26,662 bases of DNA, taken from the IMG/VR virus record IMGVR_UViG_3300022539_000168, positions 1 through 26,662 of that record, one strand, 5' to 3'. The DNA is from a virus. A model generated the notes under the pieces. It was not told the DNA's origin, made no database searches, and worked only from the letters and a program-made list of their open reading frames with translations. Of this stretch, positions 13,598 through 21,004 are shown piece after piece (the stretch's first letter is position 1; the number at the start of each line of letters is the position of its first letter). The position numbers and the translations under genes are program-made.

Positions 13598-14539
13598 TTA
13601 CGTGGCCTGAGCCGCCCAATAACCGCCCTCTTCTTCGACATCATTGGTACAGAGATTCCCAATTACGGCACAACCCGCATTATCGATGCAGGTTACAATG
13701 TCGGTAGCGTCGTCGTGGTAAACGCGGTTGTTGGCAATTATACCAGTCGACGAGGCGACAAGATCGACAGCACCGGCAAGATCGTCGCCTGCGGTCGTGC
13801 TCAGAATAAGGTTGTTGGAAATCTCAATGTCGAGGCAGGCGTTCGTAATAGCCTCGATGGCGGATGTCACATACGGCGCATTGAAGTAGTTGCCGCGAAT
13901 CACTACGCCGTTGGCAGCACCCACAATGTGGATACCGGCATCAGCCGCCGCATCGATGCTGATGAACGTGCATCCTTCCACAAGCATCTCGTCAGCCGCA
14001 GCCGATGTCATAATCGAGAACAGGAAGTTCTCGGTAGCCACGTTCTCAAGGAAGTGGCAACCACGAATCGTCACGCCTGCCGCCGCCACAAGTAGGCCCT
14101 TGGCGACATCCGCATGGCCCGCCTCGAACGTCAGATTCTCAAGCGTAGTATCCGCACCCGTGATGTTGACGTAGTTGTTGGCGTGCCCGTCGATCAGGAA
14201 GGCCGGGCGCGTACTTCTGCCCAGCCCAATGATACGCAAGTTCGCAACATCCAACGTCATCACTGCTACGCCCGACGCGCTAGTTAGCGTCTCAGTGTGG
14301 TTGGGCATCACGTAGATAGTGTCGCCCCGCTGCGTCAGACATTGCGTCTCCGCGTATACCAACGTAGCGAACGGGGCGCCTGGGTTCTGGCCGTGGGTTG
14401 CCGCGTCAGTAGCTCCGGTCACATTTGAGCCGACCCAGAACACGCGACCTGGGTTTTCGGCCGCGTCCCTGATGGCGAACATCCCACCTTCTTGCTGGCG
14501 CACGAACTGTTTCGTGTCAAAATCAACTGCAACAGTCAT
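13598..14539 (-). CDS. right-handed beta-helix protein in head module
   Basis: 313 residues from the ATG at 14539, AAGGAG 7 nt upstream. The N-terminal ~55 residues are a head domain ending VFWVGSNVTGATDAATHGQNP. From about 57 onward the chain shows parallel beta-helix rungs (NLRIIGLG, TTLENLTFEAG, VTIRGCHFLEN, MLVEGCTFISI, VVIRGNYFNAP, LDIEISNNLIL, TGIIANNRVYH, CAVIGNLCTN). This is the pectate-lyase/right-handed helix fold used in depolymerases and fibres. I see no catalytic triad that would prove lyase activity. Its position among head genes suggests a head fibre or glycan-binding decoration. Confidence 0.8.
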   Translation of the reverse strand: MTVAVDFDTKQFVRQQEGGMFAIRDAAENPGRVFWVGSNVTGATDAATHGQNPGAPFATLVYAETQCLTQRGDTIYVMPNHTETLTSASGVAVMTLDVANLRIIGLGRSTRPAFLIDGHANNYVNITGADTTLENLTFEAGHADVAKGLLVAAAGVTIRGCHFLENVATENFLFSIMTSAAADEMLVEGCTFISIDAAADAGIHIVGAANGVVIRGNYFNAPYVTSAIEAITNACLDIEISNNLILSTTAGDDLAGAVDLVASSTGIIANNRVYHDDATDIVTCIDNAGCAVIGNLCTNDVEEEGGYWAAQAT

Positions 14540-14554
14540 TGTCAGACTCCTTGC

Positions 14555-15055
14555 TTATAGAGGACCGTCGTACTGGAAGGCAGTCCGCGTGGCCTGGAAC
14601 ATATCCTTGAACGAGAACGTGCCGTGGTATTTGATGTAGATGACGACGATTTCCAGTGTGCCCGTTTCGGCAGTCACGGCGCCGATATACCGGTCGCCTG
14701 CGTACATCTGGTCGTTCCGCACATCCAAGCATAGCATTCGGCTACCCTTGGTCGTAAACGCACCAGCACCGATGTCGGCACTCGTAAGCGTCTTGGTTGA
14801 GCCACCATCCGTCGTCACTGCTTCGGCTATGTCGTGATCCGTACCAGCCCCAGCCGCGGTCGTATTGGATACGATCTTAAAGCCTGTCAGATGATCCGTT
14901 GCAGACAGTGCAGACACAGTCCCCAGAACGAGAACCATGCAACCATCATAGCCACGCATGTCGACCATTGCCGCAGTGCCGTCGTACGTTCCCGACACTG
15001 AATACACATACTCAATGCTTACGTTATCGCACAAGCGAGATTTCGTAGCTGGCAT
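14555..15055 (-). CDS. beta-rich virion structural protein, unknown
   Basis: 166 residues from the ATG at 15055, AAGGAG 9 nt upstream; the first 32 bases overlap the sulfotransferase-like gene. It alternates hydrophobic strands with Thr/Gly/Ala loops: MVDMRGYDGCMVLVLGTV, TLTSADIGAGAFTTKGSRMLCLDV, GTLEIVVIYIKYHGTF. The VDM.GYD opening is common in small head proteins of siphoviruses as I know them. It is located two genes after the capsid, where decoration proteins are common. No enzymatic or binding motif is seen. Confidence 0.75.
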   Translation of the reverse strand: MPATKSRLCDNVSIEYVYSVSGTYDGTAAMVDMRGYDGCMVLVLGTVSALSATDHLTGFKIVSNTTAAGAGTDHDIAEAVTTDGGSTKTLTSADIGAGAFTTKGSRMLCLDVRNDQMYAGDRYIGAVTAETGTLEIVVIYIKYHGTFSFKDMFQATRTAFQYDGPL

Positions 15056-15872
15056 CAGTTTTTACTCCTTCTTCTTCAACTGCCCCAATAACTGTGCGCG
15101 CATAGCCGTGATCCTTGGCAAGCTCACCAAGAGCTTCGCGTAGTCTGGGGTTCATGTTCTCTTCGAGTTCGTCTGGCGTGCGTGGAACATCCACTTGCAT
15201 CGCGCAGTCGATAATAGGTGGTGCGCTCGGCGCAACCTTTGCGAGCACGTCGAGAATCGCCGGATTGGTTATCTCGACGCCGTGTTCTAGGCGCTTGCCC
15301 GCATTGACGTTCCGCGGCACATTCGCGAGAGCGTTGTCGATCTCATAGCTGTCGCGATACTCGTCAATAAATTCGAGCATCGCCTTAACCTGCTCACCGC
15401 CCATATCCTCGGCGCGATACCGCAGATAGGGGCATTCGTAGTGCGCCACGGTACTGACGATGTGTTTATTCCACGCCAGAACGAAGGCCGCGGCACGATC
15501 GATGGGGTCGTCGTATCGCATCACATCGGGGCAGTACAACTCAATGGCATTGCGAAGTTGCTGCTTACCCCGATCCACTCGGGCTTCCTTCGGAATCAAA
15601 TCATTGCGATAGGCAAGCGAGTCAATCACCGCCCACGGGTTCCGCGTCGTATGTAGAACCGGAACCGGACCCGGCAGTAGCCCCAGAAACACCCAAGCCA
15701 GCCACGAAGATTCCCCTGAATCGCCGTGCTTGTACCAGTCGAGTATCTCGGCCAATGTTCCCCGAGGGCGGAATATCCGCTCGTGGGTACAAGGCAAGTT
15801 CAACTCGCGGAAGAACAATGTCGCGTAGCCCGTGGCTGTCCGAGGCGTTCCTGTGACTATGAACCGTGCCAT
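15024..15872 (-). CDS. sulfotransferase-like protein
   Basis: 282 residues from the ATG at 15872, 7 bases after the capsid stop. Residues 6-16 (VTGTPRTATGY) match the PAPS 5'-phosphosulfate loop (GxPRSGT type). Residues 74-85 (HTTRNPWAVIDS) match the 3'-phosphate site, with Arg77 and Ser85 eight residues apart as in the family. The middle (AAFVLAWNKHIVSTVAHYECPYLRYRAEDM) resembles the usual W...N......Y....Y.R.EDL region. The family transfers sulfate from PAPS to hydroxyls of glycans or small molecules, or uses the same fold otherwise. It may act on host surface glycans or on virion glycans. It is co-transcribed with capsid genes, an unusual place for an enzyme. Substrate is unknown. Confidence 0.75.
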   Translation of the reverse strand: MARFIVTGTPRTATGYATLFFRELNLPCTHERIFRPRGTLAEILDWYKHGDSGESSWLAWVFLGLLPGPVPVLHTTRNPWAVIDSLAYRNDLIPKEARVDRGKQQLRNAIELYCPDVMRYDDPIDRAAAFVLAWNKHIVSTVAHYECPYLRYRAEDMGGEQVKAMLEFIDEYRDSYEIDNALANVPRNVNAGKRLEHGVEITNPAILDVLAKVAPSAPPIIDCAMQVDVPRTPDELEENMNPRLREALGELAKDHGYARTVIGAVEEEGVKTDASYEISLVR

Positions 15873-15879
15873 ATCGCTT

Positions 15880-17283
15880 TTACCTGCTCGCCAGAGTCAC
15901 CACCGGGCTCAACGTGTCACCGTTCTGGGGTGTGAAGGCTGAACGCCATGCACTCGTGCCACCGCTGTAGGTAATCACCCGATAGGCAACCTGGTCGTAA
16001 TCGAACTTCAGATGGATACTGCGATCGGTCCGCGTCTTGCCCGATGCGTCACCGACATAGTATTCCCCGAGATTGGCTAGCACAATGTCGCCCGCAGTTC
16101 CGAGCGCCGAGGCGTGCTCCGTGAACACGATGGGGTAGCCGTACAACGTCTGAAGAGGACGACCCTCAGCTTTATTGGCAGGCAGGAACACCGGCATACC
16201 GCCCGTGCCGACCACAATGTACATCTGGGCCAACTGCGGCTTGATAGTGCGGTTGGCAATCCAGATGAGACTACCAACCATATCCCATACCCGGGCATCC
16301 ATCTTGATGATGTTTTTGAACAAGACAGTGGAAGCCTTCTGCCCAACTTCCGCGGTGACCTCGATCTTGCAGGCCGAGTTGATTACCCCGGTAGGTTCAC
16401 CTCCGGCGCCCGATCCGCCGATGAACTTGTCATCTTCCTTCCAGGCAATCGCCTGCGCCAGCTTCGTGGGCAGCCAGGAATCGACCGCCAGTGGCGACCA
16501 ATCGAGCATCTCGCCGCTCACGTAGGACGCAGCGGTCAGCTTGTGGAGGTATAAGGTGATTTCCGCCATCTTCGGCTTAGTGAAGGTGAGTTGCGCCTCT
16601 TCCGACTTCCAGTAAGCCTGGACGCCGCCGAAGACCGTACCGCCGCTGTGGCTCGTGTCGTCTACGCACGGGAACTTCATAATCGGCATGGACATCGGAA
16701 CCTTGAACGCACGTGGTCTTACAACTGCGGCTTCAAGGGCGATACGGTCGATGAGACCTCCGAATGCGGTGGGAATCAGATAACCGCCATCCGGACCGAT
16801 GAACGTGTTCATCCCGTCACCGGCAGCAGATGCCACGGCGTTAGACCAGTGCCCCAGACGTTCTGGCATCTGGTTGCGAGCCGCGCGGATATCAAGGGCG
16901 AACTCCCCGAATCCGCACTCCTCGCCATATCCGCCGTGTGGATCGCGGTACAGCCGCTCAGGACCGACTTTGATGTCGTTGCTAACCTCGGCGGCAAAGT
17001 CCGTGGTCGCGTGGGGGCCGTCAGGGGCCATTGGCTCGGTCCGGCGGGGCGTGGGGCGATTGGCAGCGTCGTAAGCCTCCGTCACCGATAGATTTAGCTT
17101 CTCAGTGGCTGCCGCCTTCTCGATTTCCGGGTTGAGAGCCTCCGCCTGAGCTAGAAGCTCTTGAATCTTGGTGGTCTCTTCCTCGGTGTACTCCCTCCCA
17201 TCCTCCTCCTTTGCCTTTGTCTGGATCGCCTTGGCGTCTTCCAGGTAGTGTTTCTTCTTCTGCCTCAATTCATCAGGGTTCAT
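15880..17283 (-). CDS. major capsid protein, HK97 fold
   Basis: 467 residues from the ATG at 17283, GGAG 7 nt upstream. Residues 1-70 form a charged, helical delta-like domain (DELRQKKKHYLEDAKAIQTKAKEEDG, then IQELLAQAEALNPEIEKAAATEKL), expected to be removed by the protease. From about 150 the mature fold follows: FIGPDGGYLIPTAFGGLIDRIALEAAVVRPRA, then YWKSEEAQLTFTKPKMAEITLYLHKLTAASYVSGEMLDWS, EDDKFIGGSGAGGEPTGV, YGYPIVFTEHA and a C-terminal FDYDQVAYRVI. These are standard features of the Phage_capsid family, at a usual length. Confidence 0.95.
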   Translation of the reverse strand: MNPDELRQKKKHYLEDAKAIQTKAKEEDGREYTEEETTKIQELLAQAEALNPEIEKAAATEKLNLSVTEAYDAANRPTPRRTEPMAPDGPHATTDFAAEVSNDIKVGPERLYRDPHGGYGEECGFGEFALDIRAARNQMPERLGHWSNAVASAAGDGMNTFIGPDGGYLIPTAFGGLIDRIALEAAVVRPRAFKVPMSMPIMKFPCVDDTSHSGGTVFGGVQAYWKSEEAQLTFTKPKMAEITLYLHKLTAASYVSGEMLDWSPLAVDSWLPTKLAQAIAWKEDDKFIGGSGAGGEPTGVINSACKIEVTAEVGQKASTVLFKNIIKMDARVWDMVGSLIWIANRTIKPQLAQMYIVVGTGGMPVFLPANKAEGRPLQTLYGYPIVFTEHASALGTAGDIVLANLGEYYVGDASGKTRTDRSIHLKFDYDQVAYRVITYSGGTSAWRSAFTPQNGDTLSPVVTLASR

Positions 17284-17343
17284 CAGCGAACTCCGTACAT
17301 TGGGCCGGGAGTTCGGTTTTCTGGTTTGGGGCGCAAAGAAAAG

Positions 17344-17396
17344 GCACGAACCGCCCGGCAGTTTCGTTCAGTCAAAAACTGCTGAGTGACTCGTGC
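17344..17396. promoter_or_regulatory. nested hairpin in capsid leader
   Basis: Outer arms GCACGA (17344-17349) and TCGTGC (17391-17396) enclose inner arms GCAGTTT (17358-17364) and AAACTGC (17376-17382). In minus-strand RNA it lies about 60-115 bases upstream of the capsid start. There is no U-tract, so it is not a simple terminator. Confidence 0.45.
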
Positions 17397-17429
17397 TCCG
17401 CAACGGCGTGCAGTCGCCAACTCTGCTCA

Positions 17430-17471
17430 TTGTGGTCTGCTGGTCAGCTACGGCTCCGTAGGCAGGCCACA
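17430..17471. promoter_or_regulatory. 11-bp hairpin with inner stem in the divergent region
   Basis: TTGTGGTCTGC (17430-17440) pairs with GCAGGCCACAA (17461-17471) over 11 positions, one being G-U in plus-strand RNA and A-C in minus-strand RNA. Inside, TACGG and CCGTA form a 5-bp stem. The better pairing on the plus strand suggests a plus-strand RNA or a DNA site, but either is possible. Confidence 0.45.
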
Positions 17472-17497
17472 ACGGCAATTAGATTGTCTACTCCCTC

Positions 17498-17527
17498 TAC
17501 TGTACGACAGCCCCGAAACCCTGTCAA
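17498..17527 (-). promoter_or_regulatory. candidate sigma70 promoter for the capsid gene
   Basis: Minus strand TTGACA (17522-17527), 18-base spacer, TACAGT (17498-17503; 4 of 6 to TATAAT). A start near 17491 would leave a leader of about 208 bases carrying both hairpins before the capsid ATG. The -35 lies in the left arm of a 12-base inverted repeat. Confidence 0.5.
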
Positions 17528-17578
17528 CCCCTTAATGTGTGTCGGAACGGAACAGAATCCTAACCCTTGACAGGGGTT
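17516..17578. promoter_or_regulatory. inverted repeat / candidate operator between divergent genes
   Basis: AACCCCTGTCAA (17516-17527) and TTGACAGGGGTT (17567-17578) are perfect 12-base inverted repeats 39 bases apart. The right copy is also half of a near-perfect 17-bp palindrome, AACCCTTGACAGGGGTT (17562-17578). Each copy contains a TTGACA -35 hexamer, facing outward. A repressor bound here would cover both. See findings for the candidate regulator. Confidence 0.5.
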
Positions 17579-17594
17579 GCGGGAGAGCGACAAT
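17567..17594 (+). promoter_or_regulatory. possible plus-strand promoter (TTGACA-16-GACAAT)
   Basis: TTGACA at 17567-17572 and GACAAT (4 of 6) at 17589-17594. The -10 would overlap the ATG at 17593, so a transcript from here could only use the in-frame ATG at 17605, almost leaderless. The good ribosome site before 17593 argues for another start further upstream. Confidence 0.3.
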
Positions 17595-17862
17595 GCTCAG
17601 TGCTATGCCTATCTACCGAATCCGCGAGAAGTTCGTCATGCTCTTACGGCTGGACGCCGAGAGCCGAGAGGACGCCTTAGCGAAGTGGTTGGCGATGAGA
17701 GCCTACGAAGAAAGCGGGGCTCTAACTATACCCGGACGTTCATTTCTCTCGCTGCTCGACGAGGGCCGACAGCGCAATCCCGAAGTGGAAGAGGTGCCTG
17801 CGCACGAGTTGCAGGCTGAGAGAGACGCCCTGGACCGCGACGGCCCGGCGCCGGAGGACTGA
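17593..17862 (+). CDS. small protein, first gene of plus-strand cassette, unknown
   Basis: 89 residues. The ATG at 17593 has GGGAG 7 nt upstream; a longer frame from 17539 lacks one. Residues 5-40 (PIYRIREKFVMLLRLDAESREDALAKW) have a strand-strand-helix look common to small phage accessory proteins. The rest is acidic and helical, ending Pro/Asp-rich (DRDGPAPED). It is followed 2 bases later by the second cassette gene, so they form an operon running against all other genes in the window. I recognise no family. Association with a likely DNA-binding partner leaves open toxin-antitoxin, superinfection exclusion or late-gene control. Confidence 0.65.
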   Translation: MLSAMPIYRIREKFVMLLRLDAESREDALAKWLAMRAYEESGALTIPGRSFLSLLDEGRQRNPEVEEVPAHELQAERDALDRDGPAPED

Positions 17863-17864
17863 GT

Positions 17865-18293
17865 ATGACGGCAATCGAGATACCGCCCACACTCGACGAA
17901 TTACTGACAATCCTTGCCGAGCGAGAGAAGTGGCCGTCGCTCACCGAATTGCTCTACAGCCTTGCAATTGAACGAGCGGCACGACAGCACGAAACTGCGA
18001 TGCGTGAAGGCTCGCTCTCACCAAAGGAATCCGCAGACATTCACTCGCAGACCAAATGGGATGCGCCTTTCGCCATTCTGCGGTACTACGCCCAAATCCT
18101 CCGCGCTATCGCTAAAACGAATCCTGTTACCTATCAGGCAGCACGCGAGATAGATCCGACCATCCGTATCATCGACAGTGATCCTGCACGCAAGCTCACG
18201 TTCTCATCTCCGCCTCCGCCAGCGCCAAATCAGCTCGCACCTGCCGACCTCGCCGCGCCCGCTTCTCAGCCTTCGCCAGCGTCCGAAGGGTAG
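17865..18293 (+). CDS. candidate ribbon-helix-helix regulator, second gene of plus-strand cassette
   Basis: 142 residues from the ATG at 17865, GGAGG 7 nt upstream. Residues 1-40 fit a ribbon-helix-helix plan: a strand (TAIEIPP), helix (TLDELLTILAEREK), a turn with Ser (WPSL) and a second helix (TELLYSLAIERAARQ), as in CopG/Arc-type DNA-binding dimers. Residues 45-105 are helical (APFAILRYYAQILRAIAKTNP), and 115-142 are Pro/Ala-rich. The last 98 bases run antisense over the 3' end of the protease gene. If it is a regulator, the palindrome at 17562-17578 is the obvious target. The fold is inferred by eye, so moderate confidence only. Confidence 0.65.
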   Translation: MTAIEIPPTLDELLTILAEREKWPSLTELLYSLAIERAARQHETAMREGSLSPKESADIHSQTKWDAPFAILRYYAQILRAIAKTNPVTYQAAREIDPTIRIIDSDPARKLTFSSPPPPAPNQLAPADLAAPASQPSPASEG

Positions 18294-19068
18294 TATCTGC
18301 GTCCGAGATCCCGTCGATGAGCCCGAGCGGCTTGGCCTCGTCGGACAGGAACATCCGACCGTCCGCGACTTCATCGACGCGCTTGGCAGACATACGACGC
18401 CCACGCCCTACCATTGCCTTGAAATCGGCGAAGTATTGGTCCACAATCCGCTGGAAGTCCGCCCGCTGCTCCTCGGTAATCTCGGTGCCCATGGCCGCAG
18501 CAGCCTTGAACGGGCCTGTCGTGATCGGCACCGCCTCGATACCCTCTTTCTCGAACATCGCAGAGAAGTCGTACAACACCGCCACAGTGCCGATTGACCC
18601 GACCATGTCCATCCGGCCCGCCACGATCCGATGAGCCTGCGACGCGAGCAAGTAGGCGGCACTGGCAGCCATCCCGCTGACCTGCGCGATGATGCGTTTC
18701 TGTTCCCGAGCCGCCCAAATAGCGTCGGCAGCTTCAGCGAGCCCGTCAACACTGCCACCCGGCGAATCCACAAGCAGAACGAGCGTCTTCACATCCGGGT
18801 CTGCGGCAGCCTGCTCAATCGCCCGCCGAATCAGAACACTTGACGCCCCGCCGAAGAAGCAACTGAAAATGCTCGGGTTCTTGGTAATCACGCCCTCGAT
18901 GCGAATGACGGCTACGTTGCCCTTGACCTGCATCGGCAAGGCGTAATCTTCCAACTCGCGCTGTTCCATAGGCATCTTGGCAACGAACTCAGCCATCGGG
19001 AATCGTCGCATCTTGTCAAAGTACGACGGCTCGATTGCCCAGTACGTATCTAGTGGGATAAGGTGCAT
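18196..19068 (-). CDS. head maturation protease, S49 (SppA/protease C-like)
   Basis: 290 residues from the ATG at 19068 (AGGAG, 7 nt; 19 bases overlap with the portal gene). It cleaves the scaffold or delta domain of the capsid during head maturation. Seen: GNVAVIRIEGVI (50-61), LVLLVDSPGGSVDG (97-109), the nucleophile motif SGMAASAAYLLAS with Ser136, and GPFKAAA with Lys188. The 52-residue gap between Ser and Lys equals that of bacterial SppA (a Ser-Lys dyad), which separates it from ClpP-type phage proteases. Its C-terminus (KAEKRARRGRQVRADLALAEAEMRT) is charged and overlaps the antisense cassette gene. Confidence 0.92.
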   Translation of the reverse strand: MHLIPLDTYWAIEPSYFDKMRRFPMAEFVAKMPMEQRELEDYALPMQVKGNVAVIRIEGVITKNPSIFSCFFGGASSVLIRRAIEQAAADPDVKTLVLLVDSPGGSVDGLAEAADAIWAAREQKRIIAQVSGMAASAAYLLASQAHRIVAGRMDMVGSIGTVAVLYDFSAMFEKEGIEAVPITTGPFKAAAAMGTEITEEQRADFQRIVDQYFADFKAMVGRGRRMSAKRVDEVADGRMFLSDEAKPLGLIDGISDADTTLRTLAKAEKRARRGRQVRADLALAEAEMRT

Positions 19069-20804
19069 AAGGCTTCTCCTCGTGAGTCAATGCAGCCGAA
19101 TTTCTCGACTGTCTCTTCAATCAATTCATCCACGAACCGCGTCACCGGGTTCTGACTCTCCTGAGTCCAGTATTTAGGCTGTAGCATGTTCTCCAGGTAG
19201 CCCACGCCATATCGTCCAACGCCTTCTTGTAGGTCACCAATCGAGGCTTCGGTGAATGCCTTGGTCGCGGTGCCGACGAACTGGTCCCAGACGGCTGTGA
19301 GCGACGTGCTCGCCAGCGTACTACGGATGGCACCAGCAAGGGCGTCTACGCACGGAATCATGGCGTCGCGGAAGGTAAGGGCGTGCTCAGCGTAATAGGT
19401 TTCGAGCCAGCCAGCGAACGTATCTTGGTACTTTGCGGCCCGCTTCACCGCCCGGCTCTGGATCTTGACCATCCGCACGTAGGCGTCAGCTAGTAAGGGC
19501 TTGTGGGCCTCGCCGATGGCCTGCCTCACGTCCACCATTGCGTCTGGGCTGTACAGTTCCTCGGCTTGCTCAGAACGCCTGCGGTCACCCATGCGCCGCC
19601 CGCCGCCGTTCTCCGCCATATCTTCGAGCGTCGTCCGGTTCAACTCGACGTGGCGACGGTCGCCCATTGAGCCGATGCCGTTCATATCCTTTAGGAACAG
19701 CACGTCGTTGATGCTGTAGACCCCGTTGCGCAGGTAAATCTCGAAGATTTCCGCCTGCTCCTTGGGATCTCCGCGAAGCAGCCCTTCGAGGTTGTACTTG
19801 ACCTTGTAGCCGTTTCTGCGCTCTGCGGGGGTAAACAGCTTCCGGGTGAACTCTTGCTCGTAGTTCTTGCACGGCGGTGCAAGTGTGAACTTCGCCAACC
19901 AACGGGCAAGTTCTGGAATGTTCGTATACGTGGCATGGCTCAGCTCGGCTAGGAACGGCGGCGGCACGCCTGTCCAGCGGGACACGTCCTGAATGGAGTA
20001 GGTCTGCATCTCGAATGTCTGGGCGCTTACGTTGTCGACTCCGAGCTTCTCGACTTTTGCCCCTTGGTCCGTCATCAGCATCTTGAAGGCTTTGCGAGAA
20101 CCTCCGTGAACCTCGCCTAATTGTTGCCGGAATTCCGTTCGCGTCTCCTTGCCGACCGCATTTGGCCACGAAATCATCGCCCCGAGAATTGTGCCGTTGC
20201 CGAAGAACGACTGCTCGTACTCGCTTATTGCGATCGCCAGCCCTACGTTCTCACGGGCAAGCTGGTCGATGAGCTTGTAGCCGACAATGCCGTCCAGTCC
20301 GATGCCGGACGTGTGCAGGACATTGCGCGCCGGGAGTTTGGTATCGTCGCCGTCTGGCCTCTCAATCGTATACACCAGCTCCTTTGTGATCGTGCTCCGC
20401 TCCAGCTTCACTTGGTTGGGGTGATTCAGCCAGAGCGCTACCGGGTCGGTGCCGTTACGCTGGATTTCCGGGCAACAGTTGCCCCAGACTATTGTCTGGT
20501 AGTTTTGCGTCTGCCGGAATTTGAAAGCGGTCGTCTCTGGGTTCGCCTCGACATTTAGCAGGTCATGGACCGGGTGGTCGGGCTTAGGCTCCGAGGACTT
20601 CGGTCCCGTCACGCGGATAACCGGCAGCGGCAGCATGGCCATAAGGCCCGACAGTAGATTTAGGGCGCAAAATATGGCTGGAATCGTCATCGACTCTTCG
20701 GCTTCAACCTTTGGACCTGCCAGTGTCGGTTGCGCGAACACACCGCCCGTACGCCAGTACCTCTCGTCCAATGCAGAATCAACTTCAAGTATGCGGCTTA
20801 GCAT
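19050..20804 (-). CDS. portal protein, HK97 family, with long C-terminal extension
   Basis: 584 residues; the ATG at 20804 overlaps the preceding stop (TGATG). It is the dodecameric ring at one vertex through which DNA enters. Family signatures: SMTIPAIFCALNLLSGLMAMLPLPV (38-62), DHPVHDLLNVEANPE (76-90), VLHTSGIGLDGIVGYK (162-177), and RWTGVPPPFLAELSHATYTNIPELARWLAKFTLAPPCKNYEQEFTRKLF (277-324). Family members usually end near 400-430. Here about 170 further residues follow, mostly helical, after a basic patch (GGGRRMGDRRRSEQ, about 408-421). Confidence 0.95.
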   Translation of the reverse strand: MLSRILEVDSALDERYWRTGGVFAQPTLAGPKVEAEESMTIPAIFCALNLLSGLMAMLPLPVIRVTGPKSSEPKPDHPVHDLLNVEANPETTAFKFRQTQNYQTIVWGNCCPEIQRNGTDPVALWLNHPNQVKLERSTITKELVYTIERPDGDDTKLPARNVLHTSGIGLDGIVGYKLIDQLARENVGLAIAISEYEQSFFGNGTILGAMISWPNAVGKETRTEFRQQLGEVHGGSRKAFKMLMTDQGAKVEKLGVDNVSAQTFEMQTYSIQDVSRWTGVPPPFLAELSHATYTNIPELARWLAKFTLAPPCKNYEQEFTRKLFTPAERRNGYKVKYNLEGLLRGDPKEQAEIFEIYLRNGVYSINDVLFLKDMNGIGSMGDRRHVELNRTTLEDMAENGGGRRMGDRRRSEQAEELYSPDAMVDVRQAIGEAHKPLLADAYVRMVKIQSRAVKRAAKYQDTFAGWLETYYAEHALTFRDAMIPCVDALAGAIRSTLASTSLTAVWDQFVGTATKAFTEASIGDLQEGVGRYGVGYLENMLQPKYWTQESQNPVTRFVDELIEETVEKFGCIDSRGEALCTLSH

Positions 20805-21004
20805 CAGTCAGCTCTCCGCTTATCGCCACCTCGGGCGTTTCGTACCATTTTCGGCAGCAGGCCAACGAGTAGCGGTATGCCGCCAACAATCGCCAACGCC
20901 GCGCCAACGCCCCACATCAGGCCGGTGCCGACCCCGACGAGCACCAGCGCAAGTAACTCCACCGCGTCTAACCAGCCAAATTTCCTTGGCTCTCGTTCGG
21001 GCAC
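20804..21004 (-). CDS. small two-span membrane protein between terminase and portal
   Basis: 66 residues from a GTG at 21004 immediately after the terminase stop (TAAGTG), GAGGTG about 10 nt upstream. Residues 12-52 are two hydrophobic segments rich in Gly, Ala, Leu and Val (VELLALVLVGVGTGLMWGV and GAALAIVGGIPLLVGLLP) with a tight Gly-rich turn. The tail is basic (RNARGGDKRRAD). Size and topology are compatible with a class II holin, but no endolysin is nearby, so a lysis function is only a possibility. Coupled to the portal gene. Confidence 0.75.
   Translation of the reverse strand: MPEREPRKFGWLDAVELLALVLVGVGTGLMWGVGAALAIVGGIPLLVGLLPKMVRNARGGDKRRAD

Noticed and set aside
17344-17471. tRNA or terminator in the capsid leader
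   Set aside because: No cloverleaf, no T-loop sequence and no U-tract after the stems.
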